DNA from: UBA3064 sp016868095
GTDB lineage: Bacteria; Pseudomonadota; Gammaproteobacteria; Burkholderiales; Burkholderiaceae_E
Length of the DNA: 60,499 nt
Direction: 5' to 3'
NCBI GenBank assembly: GCA_041175665.1
Contig: JBEDEM010000011.1
Span: forward strand, 1 to 60,499
Shown: piece by piece, positions 42,136 to 50,992 of the stretch
Position numbering within the stretch: the first letter of the stretch is position 1
How the letters are laid out: each line of letters begins with the position of its first letter
Program-made: the position numbers and the translations under genes
The notes under the pieces: generated by a model
Databases searched by the model: none
What the model was told of the DNA's origin: nothing
The model's input: only the letters and a program-made list of their open reading frames with translations

Positions 42136-43452
42136 TCAGTGCCGAACAAAGCTAAATTGCATAACATCGGTTGCGGCTTCCGCAAATCCGGCTTCGCAAT
42201 AAGCAAGGTAAAAACGCCACATCCGAATAAAACGCTCGTCATAACCGAGTTCTCTAAGCTGCTTATCCACTTCGACAAATCGCTCATGCCAACGCGCAAG
42301 CGTCCATGCATAGTCAGCGCCAAAACTTAGACGGTTATAAAGTGTTAAACCGTGCGAGCTCGCAAGTGCAATCAGTCGCTCGGGCGAAGGAAGCATGCCG
42401 CCTGGAAAAATATATTGTTGAATGAAGTCTGTGCTGGAACGATAACGTTCAAAATATTGCTCATCAATCGTGATGCTCTGGATGACAGCTTTTCCACCTG
42501 GCTTTAAGCAGTGGCGAAGCTTTTGGAAGTAGCTATCCCAATAGGCTTCTCCGACCGCTTCAAACATTTCGATCGAAACGACGCCGTCATAGCGCGCCTG
42601 CTCATCGCGATAGTCTTGAAGGCAGAACTGAGCACTACCAAAATTTGTCGGGTGGCGGCTTGACTCAAGCTGGTGTAGGGTCTGAGCGTAGCTCAATTGC
42701 TCAGAAGACAAGGTGAGACATTTCATTTGAAGATCGCGCTGGCGTGCGCGCAATGCAAAGCCACCCCAGCCGCAGCCGATTTCTAGCACGCTTGCACCCG
42801 GACTTAGGGCGAGTTCATCGAGGATGCGATCGTATTTTCGGAGTTGGCCTTGTTCGAGGTCGTATGTCCCTTGGTCGAGCAAGGCGCTCGAGTAAGTCAT
42901 GCTTGGATCAAGCCACAATTGGTAAAAGTCGTTGCCCAAGTCATAGTGGGCTTGAATATTGCGCCGAGAGCCGCTTCGGCTATTGCGCCTGAGCATGTGG
43001 CGCAATCGGTCAAGCCACTGACCCAACCAAGTACCATAAATGCCTTGGTCGAGTGCCTGGCGATTTTGTAGCATAAATCGGAGCACGGCTGTTGGATCGG
43101 GGCTATCCCAGAGGCCTTCCATCCAACATTCACCAAAGCCTACATCACCACGGCTGAGTGCACGATCAAAAACCGACCAATCATGCAAGATCCATACGGC
43201 GGGTGTTGCCGCAGCTTTATTCGATAGGGTCGTAGCTTGATTCGTTTGAATGGCGCTCACATCGCCAAAACGATGCTCGACACCGTTGGGATCGATTAGC
43301 AATAGCTGACCGCGGCTTGCTCGACGAAGCAGCGCCATACCCAAACTTGCCCGATAGGGCATGGGGCGCTTTTTTTCGGGCCTGGCAATGCCGTGGCTTT
43401 GTGGCGCCGGCAATGATGCGGGCATAACTGAGTAATGTTGTTCGGTACTCAT
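42136..43452 (-). CDS. Cyclopropane-fatty-acid-synthase-like SAM methyltransferase
   Basis: A 438-residue CFA/mycolic-acid-type methyltransferase. The diagnostic HYDLGNDFYQLWLDPSMTYS is at 169-188 and the SAM site VLEIGCGWGGFA at 222-233. It methylates double bonds of phospholipid acyl chains, giving cyclopropane or branched/furan precursors. It starts within the DUF1365 stop (ATGA). Context with an FAD oxidoreductase suggests furan or methylated fatty acid formation, as known for UfaM/UfaO-type genes; that specific assignment is inference. Confidence 0.92.
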   Translation of the reverse strand: MSTEQHYSVMPASLPAPQSHGIARPEKKRPMPYRASLGMALLRRASRGQLLLIDPNGVEHRFGDVSAIQTNQATTLSNKAAATPAVWILHDWSVFDRALSRGDVGFGECWMEGLWDSPDPTAVLRFMLQNRQALDQGIYGTWLGQWLDRLRHMLRRNSRSGSRRNIQAHYDLGNDFYQLWLDPSMTYSSALLDQGTYDLEQGQLRKYDRILDELALSPGASVLEIGCGWGGFALRARQRDLQMKCLTLSSEQLSYAQTLHQLESSRHPTNFGSAQFCLQDYRDEQARYDGVVSIEMFEAVGEAYWDSYFQKLRHCLKPGGKAVIQSITIDEQYFERYRSSTDFIQQYIFPGGMLPSPERLIALASSHGLTLYNRLSFGADYAWTLARWHERFVEVDKQLRELGYDERFIRMWRFYLAYCEAGFAEAATDVMQFSFVRH

Positions 43453-44396
43453 GTTCCTTGGCTTGGAAGGGATTGCGGCGGAGGAGGTGTTTGATTGGGC
43501 CCAAAAAAGGGCACTTTTTTAAGCCATAGCTTTAAGGCCTGCCAGTGAATGCGAACAATCACCAGTAGACTTTGCCAGGGTATGCCTAGGGCGAGCTTTA
43601 GCAGGTTTGACTTCGATAAAGCGATGCGTTGACCGCTAAGCGAGGTGATCAGCAAAAGACCTTGCTCATCGTGATATTCGATGCGAGAAAGACTACGCGC
43701 TTTTTGATTATAAAAACGGAATCGATATAGACCGGAGATCGTACAAAAAGGGGATACGGTAAAACACTTGCTTGTACTTAGGGTTTGCCCATCTCTGAGC
43801 TTTCGATTCGGGCCTTCTCCAATTGATACGCCTGCTTGGGTCGCTTCGAGCGATTGGGCGCTAAGCACATAAGCGTGTCGACCAGAAAAGGTATTGTGGA
43901 CTTCGGCAACCACTGCAACACAGTCGCCGTTTTCATCATCGCAAAGCCAAAAGCTGACTGGCTTGAACTGATAGCCGAGCACCCGTGGATATGCGAGTAA
44001 GCGTATGCTTGCTGGCCTTGGTACGCCATGCTCGTTCAGTAAGGCCATGAGCCAAGCCGATAGCGATTCCCCTGGCCTGCCGCTGCCATGATCGTTTGCG
44101 TGCATGCTGATGAGTGCGGGACGGTTGAGCCCGAAAAGAGGCCACAGCGAGCCGCCAGCACGAAAGTGCTTGTCGGCCTCCGCCTCCGCCACCGCATCAG
44201 CGCTTGACTGCGTACTTGCCTGCTCGGGCGATGGTGATTGCAAAGCCTGCGTGCTAAGCGCCGAATCGAGCAATCCGGCATCAAGCCGAAAGAAAAAGCT
44301 ACGGTAGGAAAACTGATGGGCGGCCGGACGTAAGCGCCGATGTCTGACCTCGCCAATAAAGCAGGCTATGTCTGTTTGTGGATTTGGTATCGACAT
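43449..44396 (-). CDS. DUF1365 family protein
   Basis: A 315-residue DUF1365 protein: IGEVRHRRLRPAAHQFSYR near the start, PRVLGYQFKPVSFWLC in the middle, and EVHNTFSGRHAYVL. The N-terminal third has an extra low-complexity insertion (about residues 50-75). The family is found almost only beside FAD oxidoreductases and CFA synthases, but has no assigned activity. It overlaps the methyltransferase start by four bases and follows the FAD oxidoreductase closely. Confidence 0.87.
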   Translation of the reverse strand: MSIPNPQTDIACFIGEVRHRRLRPAAHQFSYRSFFFRLDAGLLDSALSTQALQSPSPEQASTQSSADAVAEAEADKHFRAGGSLWPLFGLNRPALISMHANDHGSGRPGESLSAWLMALLNEHGVPRPASIRLLAYPRVLGYQFKPVSFWLCDDENGDCVAVVAEVHNTFSGRHAYVLSAQSLEATQAGVSIGEGPNRKLRDGQTLSTSKCFTVSPFCTISGLYRFRFYNQKARSLSRIEYHDEQGLLLITSLSGQRIALSKSNLLKLALGIPWQSLLVIVRIHWQALKLWLKKVPFFGPNQTPPPPQSLPSQGT

Positions 44397-44437
44397 GGCT
44401 TTTATGAGGCTTGAGCTTGCTTAGGGCTCTCGTGACC

Positions 44438-45769
44438 CTAAGCAGCCATAGCGAGCGCTTGAGGCGCTTGCTCGATGGCGTGGGCGACCGCCAGGCCCGA
44501 CTTCAGGCCGTCTTCATGAAAGCCATATCCTGTCCAAGCTCCGGCAAGCCATACGCCGTCAGCACCTTGGACAGAGGGCAATTGCCGTTGAGCGCGGACA
44601 GCTGCCAGATCGAAGACAGGATGAGCGTAGTCGATCACCTGAAAGCAACGCGAGGGGTCGGGCTCTTGCAGTGGATTTAGGCTCACGAAGACCGGTGTTT
44701 TAATAGCTAGCGGCTGTAGCTGATTAAGCCAGTAAGTCACCGACACAGCGGTTTGATCGAGCACCGAGGCAGGATCGCGTAGCTGGGTTGACAAATAATT
44801 CCACGCTGCCCAGGCCCGACGCGAACGGGGCATGAGTGCGCTGTCGCTGTGCAGCCAAGCGCGATTTTCCTGGTAGCGAATCGAGGCGAGCAGTTGGGCT
44901 TGTGCTGGCCGGGGGCGTTGCAGCAAGCGCAGGCTCTGATCGCTATGGCAAGCCATCACAACGGCGTCAAACCACTCGTCTCCGGCAGCGCTTCTTAACC
45001 GCAATTGTCCAGAGGCATTGGCGCGCTGTTCGACTGACCAGACGGGTGTTCTTAAGCGGATGTCGTCTAAGGTCTTGGCTATGGCCTGTACATATTGTCT
45101 AGCGCCACCGGCAACTGTGAACCAACGCGGCCGTTGACTGACTTGAAGCAGGCCATGGTTATGAAAAAAACGAACAAAAGTTCCCAGTGGAAACTCACGC
45201 ATTTGCTTCATCGGGCAGGACCAAATGGCAGCCGCCATGGGTAGCAGGTAGTCAGCGGCAAAGGCCTCGCCGAAGCCTTCGCGCTCTAAAAACAAATCAA
45301 GCGGCTGATCGAGCATCGCGTGCCCGAAGGCAAGTGAATGATTTGATTGCGCTTGAAGCATACCCTGGGCTAGTGCGCTTGCCTGCTTATTAAAGCGCAG
45401 GATGTCATAGAGCATGCCCCAAAACCGTGGCGAAACCAGATGACGCTTTTGCGCGAACAGTCCAGCCAAACTCGAGCCGCACCATTCCATCTGGTGTGGA
45501 CCTCTAGAGACTGAAAACGACATATCGGTCGCCGCTGTCGGCACGCCAAGCTCTTTAAAGAGCGCAATTAAGGCCGGGTAGGTTCGTTCGTTGTAGACCA
45601 AAAAACCGGTGTCGACTGCCTGATTGATACCTTCAAGTTCAATATCAACGGTATGGGTATGGCCTCCTAAGCGGGCATCGGCCTCAAATAAGATCACTTG
45701 ATGGTTTTTGGCAAGCTTATACGCAGCCGATAAACCGCTGATACCAGATCCGACTACCGCAATTTTCAT
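44438..45769 (-). CDS. FAD-dependent amine-oxidase-like oxidoreductase
   Basis: A 443-residue flavoprotein of the NAD(P)/FAD amine-oxidase superfamily. The Rossmann FAD site VVGSGISGLSAAYKLA begins at residue 5, followed by FEADARLGGHTHTVD; a late VWLAGAWTGYGFHEDGLKSG completes FAD binding. Homologues in light-regulated clusters are linked to desaturation or oxygenation of membrane acyl chains. The gene is separated from gpx by 112 bp and may share the gpx promoter. Exact reaction unknown. Confidence 0.9.
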   Translation of the reverse strand: MKIAVVGSGISGLSAAYKLAKNHQVILFEADARLGGHTHTVDIELEGINQAVDTGFLVYNERTYPALIALFKELGVPTAATDMSFSVSRGPHQMEWCGSSLAGLFAQKRHLVSPRFWGMLYDILRFNKQASALAQGMLQAQSNHSLAFGHAMLDQPLDLFLEREGFGEAFAADYLLPMAAAIWSCPMKQMREFPLGTFVRFFHNHGLLQVSQRPRWFTVAGGARQYVQAIAKTLDDIRLRTPVWSVEQRANASGQLRLRSAAGDEWFDAVVMACHSDQSLRLLQRPRPAQAQLLASIRYQENRAWLHSDSALMPRSRRAWAAWNYLSTQLRDPASVLDQTAVSVTYWLNQLQPLAIKTPVFVSLNPLQEPDPSRCFQVIDYAHPVFDLAAVRAQRQLPSVQGADGVWLAGAWTGYGFHEDGLKSGLAVAHAIEQAPQALAMAA

Positions 45770-45881
45770 AGAGCTTCCTTCGAGGAGCGCGGCAACAGTG
45801 GTCTGTCACTCACGGGGAACAGCTGCGTTTCAATCGGCGTAGCAGTTGCGCAAACATTGCGATTTGCGAGCAAACGAAAGC

Positions 45882-46469
45882 TTAAGGGTTTTGTTTCAGG
45901 CTGCGTTCAATGTCCTGGACGAAACCACGGTCATCAGGCGAGGTCATACTGCTGTAGGCTTTTACAAAACGCCCATCCCGACCGATTAAGTATTTATAAA
46001 AATTCCACTTAGGGCTTGTGCCCGACTCGCGAATCAAGGCAGCAAAGACAGGATTGGCTGTGCTGCCGCGCACCGAAGTCTTGACGACCATGGGAAATCG
46101 AACATTAAAGGTGTTGGTACAAAACTCGGCGATGTCCTTGTTGTTTGAAAGCTCCTGTCCGCCAAAATCACCGGAAGGAAAGCCAATGACCACAAGCCCT
46201 GCTTGGCGATACTTGTCATAAAGCCGCTCAAGCCCTTCGTACTGGCTGGTAAAGCCGCACTTGCTCGCGGTATTCACGATTAAAACGACTTTGCCCGCGT
46301 ATTGACATAGGTTTTGAGGTACCTCGTCTTGCAACCGCGGCAAACTGTGATTCAGTAATGCTGGGCATGAGTTGGCCTGGGCATGTTGGGCGCAAAAAAG
46401 CGCGCACAAGCCGAGGGCGATTAGGTGAAACGCTTTGAATCGTTTGAATAACCCGTAGAAGTTCATCAA
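45882..46469 (-). CDS. Glutathione peroxidase family protein, exported
   Basis: A thiol peroxidase of 195 residues. It has a signal peptide (LIALGLCALFCAQHAQA) and the family motif LIVNTASKCGFTSQYEGL with a peroxidatic Cys, then IGFPSGDFGGQE and the conserved WNFYKYLIGRDG. It should reduce lipid or alkyl hydroperoxides in the periplasm. It is first in the leftward cluster, divergent from litR across a 108-bp region with a candidate operator and promoter. Removal of lipid peroxides fits a light/singlet-oxygen stress response. Confidence 0.9.
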   Translation of the reverse strand: MMNFYGLFKRFKAFHLIALGLCALFCAQHAQANSCPALLNHSLPRLQDEVPQNLCQYAGKVVLIVNTASKCGFTSQYEGLERLYDKYRQAGLVVIGFPSGDFGGQELSNNKDIAEFCTNTFNVRFPMVVKTSVRGSTANPVFAALIRESGTSPKWNFYKYLIGRDGRFVKAYSSMTSPDDRGFVQDIERSLKQNP

Positions 46470-46498
46470 TTTACTGGCCAGTGCTCAAGGTGGCTCTT

Positions 46499-46528
46499 AT
46501 AATAGGTCCCACATTCAACGCCAGTCAA
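46499..46528 (-). promoter_or_regulatory. Candidate promoter for the leftward gpx/FAD/CFA cluster
   Basis: On the minus strand TTGACT (46523-46528) and TATTAT (46499-46504) are separated by 18 bp. This matches a sigma-70-like promoter whose transcript would begin about 25-30 bases before the gpx ATG. The inverted repeat at 46531-46545 lies directly upstream of the -35 box. Confidence 0.55.
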
Positions 46529-46530
46529 GA

Positions 46531-46545
46531 TTTGTCATGGACAAA
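46531..46545. promoter_or_regulatory. Perfect inverted repeat, candidate LitR operator
   Basis: TTTGTC-ATG-GACAAA is a perfect 6-bp inverted repeat with a 3-bp spacer, in the only intergenic space between litR and gpx. It abuts the leftward -35 box and precedes the litR ATG by 32 bp. The position fits a site where LitR could control both directions. No second identical copy was noticed in the window. Confidence 0.5.
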
Positions 46546-46577
46546 ATGCGACCGGCTCACTAAAAAAGCAGCAACAA

Positions 46578-47531
46578 ATGAACGAACGCGCGGAAGTTTT
46601 GGGAGTCGGGTCGGGAGTTCAATTAAGTATCTCCGCTGTTGAGCGGGATACGGGGTTATCAAAGGACACGCTGAGGGTATGGGAGCGACGCTATGGCTTT
46701 CCCAATCCAGTGCGTGATGCTTTGGGTGAACGCCTCTACCCGGTTGAGCAGGTCGAGCGTCTTCGCTTGATCCGTCGCCTTATGGACGCTGGCCACAGGC
46801 CAGGCAAGATCATGCGGATGAAGCCCGAGCAATTGCAATTGCTCGCTGATCAGATTCGATCCGCCACAACGCCCAGGCTCGACGAAACCCATCCGATGCG
46901 GGACGATTTGGCGGCCTATATGGCGTTGATCAAGAAACATCAGGTCGAGGATTTGCGCCGTGCGCTTAGTCAAGCCGCGCTACGCATGGGACTGGACCGC
47001 TTTGTCCGCGAAGTCGCAGCACCACTCAATGCCCTGGTTGGTGATGCCTGGGCAAGAAATCAGTTTGAGATTTTCGAAGAACATCTCTACACCGAATCGA
47101 TGCAAGTCGTGCTTCGTAATGCGATCAGCAATATTCCAGGGCCTGGCCGTTCGCCGCGCGTCTTACTCACCACTTTTCCGCAGGAGCCGCATGGTCTGGG
47201 TCTTTTGATGGCCGAGGCAATGCTTGCGCTTGAAGGCTGTCGCTGTTTGTCCTTGGGCGTGCAAACGCCAATCTATGACATCACCATGGCAGCGACCGCA
47301 CAGCGAGCCGATATTGTCGCTTTGTCTTTTTCTGCCAGCATGAACCCGAATCATGTGCTTGACGGTCTTGCAGAACTGCGAGCCAAGCTTGCCCCACATG
47401 TGTCGATATGGGCCGGTGGCCAATGTCCTATCCTGGTCAGGCGCCCGCCTCCCGAGGTTCGAGTTTTTTCCGATCTCGCGGGCATCCACGGGGCATTGAG
47501 TGAGTGGCGCACCCAGCATTTGGTCGACTAA
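46578..47531 (+). CDS. litR: MerR-family B12-binding light-responsive regulator (LitR/CarH type)
   Basis: A 317-residue regulator: MerR-type HTH (SISAVERDTGLSKDTLRVWE, 17-36), then a helical bundle and a cobalamin-binding Rossmann domain. The cap segment WARNQFEIFEEHLYTE matches the W...EH pattern that covers adenosylcobalamin, and P-Q-E-P-H205-G-L-G supplies the lower-ligand motif (E/D)xHxxG. Members of this family use B12 as a light sensor and release DNA on illumination. It is divergent from the lipid/peroxidase cluster and 10 bp upstream of the photolyase gene, so a light-sensing role is strongly suggested. Confidence 0.92.
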   Translation: MNERAEVLGVGSGVQLSISAVERDTGLSKDTLRVWERRYGFPNPVRDALGERLYPVEQVERLRLIRRLMDAGHRPGKIMRMKPEQLQLLADQIRSATTPRLDETHPMRDDLAAYMALIKKHQVEDLRRALSQAALRMGLDRFVREVAAPLNALVGDAWARNQFEIFEEHLYTESMQVVLRNAISNIPGPGRSPRVLLTTFPQEPHGLGLLMAEAMLALEGCRCLSLGVQTPIYDITMAATAQRADIVALSFSASMNPNHVLDGLAELRAKLAPHVSIWAGGQCPILVRRPPPEVRVFSDLAGIHGALSEWRTQHLVD

Positions 47532-47541
47532 AGTCAATGCC

Positions 47542-49065
47542 ATGATCGCGGTCGTGCTGGGCGACCAACTTGACCTTGATTCACCAGCACTTGAGGCTTG
47601 TGACGAAGTCATTATGGTTGAAGCCGCGGAGGAATCGCGCCGCGTCCATAGCCACAAGGCACGCACTATTTTATTTTTCAGCGCGATGCGCCATTTCGCA
47701 GCAAGCTTGCGCGAACGTGGCTTAACGGTTCACTACCGAAGCATTGAGCAGGGACATCAGGGATCCTTGGTTGAACAAATTCTTGAGCTCGCAGGCAGCC
47801 GATCGGGTGCAGGCCTGCGGATGCTTGAGCCTGGCGATTGGTCGATCGAGCAAGCGATGCGCGAGGCTTGTCAGCAGCAGGGCCGATAGCTTGTGATCCT
47901 TGACGACCCTCAAGCACTCGGTTCGCGAGAGGATTTCAAGCGTTACGCCCATAAACGGTCCCAATTACGCATGGAATACTTTTACCGCGAGATGAGGAAG
48001 CGCCATCAAATCTTGATGACGCCTGATGGCGAGCCTGTCGGCGGGCAATGGAATTTCGATCTGGAAAACCGCAAAGCCTTTGGGGTTCGCGGGCCTTCGG
48101 GCTTGATGCCACCGCTTCAATGGAGCCCGGATCCACTTACAAAGGCAGTCATCGAGGCGGTTGAGGCGCATTTATCAGACTTGCCAGGATCTAGCGAACG
48201 ATTCAATTGGCCTGTGAATCGGCGTCAAGCGCTTGAGGCCTTGGATCACTTTATTAAGCAGGTCTTGCCTCGGTTTGGGCCTTACCAAGATGCCATGTGG
48301 TCTGGTGAACCATTCTTATGGCACAGCCTGCTTGCGAGCGCACTCAACCTCAGGCTTTTGAGGCCACTCGAAGTGATCGAGGCAGCTTGTGGCGCCTACG
48401 AGCAAGATCCCCAGCAATACCCACTGCCAACGGTCGAGGGCTTTGTCAGGCAAATTCTGGGTTGGCGAGCGTTTATGCGAGGCCTTTACTGGCTAAACAT
48501 GCCCCAGATGGCGCAGGCCAATCACTTTAACCATCACGCCGCACTACCAAGCTGGTTCTGGAGTGGTCAATGTCAAATGAATTGCTTGCGTCAGACATTG
48601 CTCCAAACATTTGAGTATGCCTATGCCCATCATATCCAGCGTCTGATGGTTGTCGGTAATTTTTCTCTGCTTGCGGGCCTTCAGCCGAAGGCGGTTGCAG
48701 ATTGGTTTCACGCGGTTTATGTCGATGCGATCGACTGGGTCCATTTGCCCAATGTGATGGTGATGGCGCTTCATGCGATGGGTCCAAGTTTAAGTTCTAA
48801 ACCTTATATTGCCAGCGGTCAATACATTGCACGAATGAGCAATTACTGCAAGCAGTGTTCCTACAAGCCTGCACTTCGCGATGGCGAAAGCGCTTGTCCG
48901 TTTACGGTTTTTTATTGGGATTTTTTAAAGCGGAATCAGGCTGAACTCGAGAAAAACCCTCGCATGTTTCACGCAATCCGCCAGATCAAGGCGATGGATG
49001 CAGCGCAAGTGGCCAACAACGCAAAGCAAGCGCAGCACTATCGCGAAAGCCTAGAAACGCTTTAG
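47542..49065 (+). pseudogene. Fe-S cryptochrome/photolyase-related protein interrupted by an in-frame amber codon
   Basis: Homologous to the prokaryotic 6-4 photolyase/CryPro family (PhrB type) with FAD and a 4Fe-4S cluster. Residues 1-115 (MIAVVLGDQLDLDSPAL...) end at TAG 47887-47889; the same frame continues LVILDDPQALG and runs to 49065, about 507 residues if read through. The four Fe-S cysteines are present in the second part: MNCL, and C-K-Q-C plus a third Cys 13 residues on (YCKQCSYKPALRDGESACPF). QWNFDLENRKAFG is also typical. A GTG at 47893 might restart translation, but the antenna domain would be lost. A base error, true nonsense mutation or amber suppression are possible. Confidence 0.88.
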
Positions 49066-50288
49066 TTGCTGTCGCAAATCGCAAGCATCACTGCGCTGTA
49101 GGCATGCAGTTGGTTTTCATGAATTTCACCATTAGCCTGAAATCCGATCAATACCGGTGCTTGAAGATAATGTTGAACCCACTGCGCTTCAAGGCCTGCT
49201 TGGGAAAACAGATGCTGGCCGCGCGCAAGGCAGCTTATATAAACGACTGCAAGAAGCGTTTGCCCAGCCTCTTCGATCGACTCGCGAAGTGCTGTGCAAC
49301 TGGCAATGAGATCGGCGCGAGCGGCCTGCGGGTCTCGCGTGCAAAAGCGCAATGACCATCCAACCTTTGCCTGCCCTGCAATGGCGATCGTTCCATTTGA
49401 CGGATCGATCCCCAAAAGATTACGAACCTGGCCTGACTGATTCACTCGTTCAGGGTCTTTAATCTCAACCAAAAGTCCGCCTTGCAATTTATCCTTGGGA
49501 ATGGCAGCGATAACACTTCGTCCATCGGATCTATGTTCTAGATCGTGATGTATACCGAGGTCTTGTAGCAAGACATCCATCGCGGGTCTGTCGTCGATGC
49601 GTCGAACAAGGTGGCGTTCGCCTCGCGTAATTTCATGTCGGCTGCCGATCGCCCGACAGCCCTGGCTGAAACCGCGCCGAATACCTGCGTCTTGTCTGAG
49701 AACAAGACCGGAAAGTCCACCGTAAAGCACCTCATTGGCGACTTGGGGTAAGTTGCCTTCCAAACCGCTACAGATACCGCCTGCGCACATGGCGCTCTCA
49801 TGGCGCTCACTTAATTCGTCCAAGAGTTCGCTCAAATCACTAAGCTGCGGATCCGCGTGAACCAGCAGCGCCGTCGCTTGCTTGCGGTTTGCCGCTTCGA
49901 TGGCCTTCGTTGATTTGCGCCGACCCGAGAACACTTCAAAGCTTGAAGACTCCAGCGTGCCTATCATCAATGCAATGGCAGCCTCATCAAGGTATTCAGC
50001 AGGCCCTGCGAGCACGCTTTCAGCGCAGCAGCCCACCCAATTGCGAATGCCTGTTCGCTCAATAATATGTCGCAACAGCGCTTCGGCATCACTGGCAAAG
50101 GCTGTCGTGAAATAAATCCACCCTATCCAGGTGCGTTCTTTGACAGTTTGTGATTCGAGACTTGCTTTGTGCTCGTGCTGCTTAAACCAGGGCTCGACTT
50201 GCGCAAGCGCAAGTTCGCTGGCCATGCGCCAGTCGTAATGCGTGGCATGACCTAGCGCAAAGCCTGGGTTGGTTTGCCCGGCATTCAC
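49062..50288 (-). CDS. FIST-domain signal-sensing protein
   Basis: A 408-residue protein with FIST N and FIST C domains: VGCCAESVLAGPAEYLDE near residue 83, MCAGGICSGLEGN, ALRESIEEAGQTLLAVVYIS, and LIGFQANGEIHENQLHAYSA, the terminal FIST C motif. FIST domains are proposed to bind small ligands such as amino acids; here no signalling output domain is fused. The start is a GTG overlapping the phaM stop by four bases. Convergent with the photolyase gene, overlapping it by four bases. Confidence 0.88.
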   Translation of the reverse strand: MNAGQTNPGFALGHATHYDWRMASELALAQVEPWFKQHEHKASLESQTVKERTWIGWIYFTTAFASDAEALLRHIIERTGIRNWVGCCAESVLAGPAEYLDEAAIALMIGTLESSSFEVFSGRRKSTKAIEAANRKQATALLVHADPQLSDLSELLDELSERHESAMCAGGICSGLEGNLPQVANEVLYGGLSGLVLRQDAGIRRGFSQGCRAIGSRHEITRGERHLVRRIDDRPAMDVLLQDLGIHHDLEHRSDGRSVIAAIPKDKLQGGLLVEIKDPERVNQSGQVRNLLGIDPSNGTIAIAGQAKVGWSLRFCTRDPQAARADLIASCTALRESIEEAGQTLLAVVYISCLARGQHLFSQAGLEAQWVQHYLQAPVLIGFQANGEIHENQLHAYSAVMLAICDSN

Positions 50289-50992
50289 ATGGAAGCTCCA
50301 GGCTTGCCCTTTGCTGGTGTTTTCTGTCGAGGGATTTTCGTTTGTCGCTTTGACTTCGCGGGCTGGCCGCTATGGTCGGATCCACGATCGCGCTGCGCTG
50401 CCCCTGTTTGCATGCCCGATGCTTGGGTGCCGGAGGCTGCAGGGGCTTGTTCTGTTTCGGGTGTGGGAGCAAGGCTTGCCTTACTTGCGAGCTGTTCAAA
50501 CTGCTTTTGCAGAAACCCCCACCACTGGTTGGCTTGCTCCATAGCCGGGTGCGCACTTTGCCCTTGCTCTTGGGCGGTTGGGTTGTGCACCGAGGCCGTA
50601 GCGTTATGTCCCGGGTCAGCTGCGTTTTGTCCTGGGGTCGTTGGGTTGCGCTCCGGGGCTGTCGCGGTCGATGGCTCATTGTCGGTCGATTCATGTTGGC
50701 TTTCCATCATCGAACGAAAGCCAGCAATGCCTGCGCGTTGTATCTCTAGGCCTTGGATCGTGGACCGCAGCAAGGCTTGGTTGACCGATAGCCATTGCTC
50801 GACAGCCTTTAAATCCTTGATGCGGCGATCGAGTTCATCGACATCAAGCGTGGGGGCCATTGGCGAATTCATATAGCTCGACCACATGTTTTGCATCCAA
50901 GCAAGCCCTTGACTCATATCAGCAAAGGGCTGAGTACCGCTTGGAAGTCCCGAGGCATTCATGCCGGGCATTTGAAAGGCTTTGTCGATCAT
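50285..50992 (-). CDS. phaM: Polyhydroxyalkanoate granule regulatory protein PhaM
   Basis: A 235-residue PhaM homologue: the core PTLDVDELDRRIKDLKAVEQW then LSVNQALLRSTIQGLEIQRA is the signature described for Ralstonia eutropha PhaM, which activates PHA synthase and attaches granules to the nucleoid. The C-terminal tail is Lys-rich (KSKRQTKIPRQKTPAKGK), as expected for DNA binding. The middle (about 105-150) is a degenerate Pro/Asn/Thr repeat (NPTTPGQNAADPGHNATAS). It suggests the organism stores PHA. The ATG overlaps the preceding stop by four bases. Confidence 0.9.
   Translation of the reverse strand: MIDKAFQMPGMNASGLPSGTQPFADMSQGLAWMQNMWSSYMNSPMAPTLDVDELDRRIKDLKAVEQWLSVNQALLRSTIQGLEIQRAGIAGFRSMMESQHESTDNEPSTATAPERNPTTPGQNAADPGHNATASVHNPTAQEQGQSAHPAMEQANQWWGFLQKQFEQLASKASLAPTPETEQAPAASGTQASGMQTGAAQRDRGSDHSGQPAKSKRQTKIPRQKTPAKGKPGASM

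Noticed and set aside
47887..47892. Amber codon in the photolyase as pyrrolysine or a natural readthrough site
   Set aside because: No pyl genes, no selenocysteine logic (the codon is TAG) and no known leaky context follow; a point mutation or error is simpler.
50274..50876. Plus-strand open frame of 200 codons opposite phaM
   Set aside because: The PhaM core motif is on the minus strand with four-base overlaps to both neighbours; the plus frame is a by-product of biased composition.
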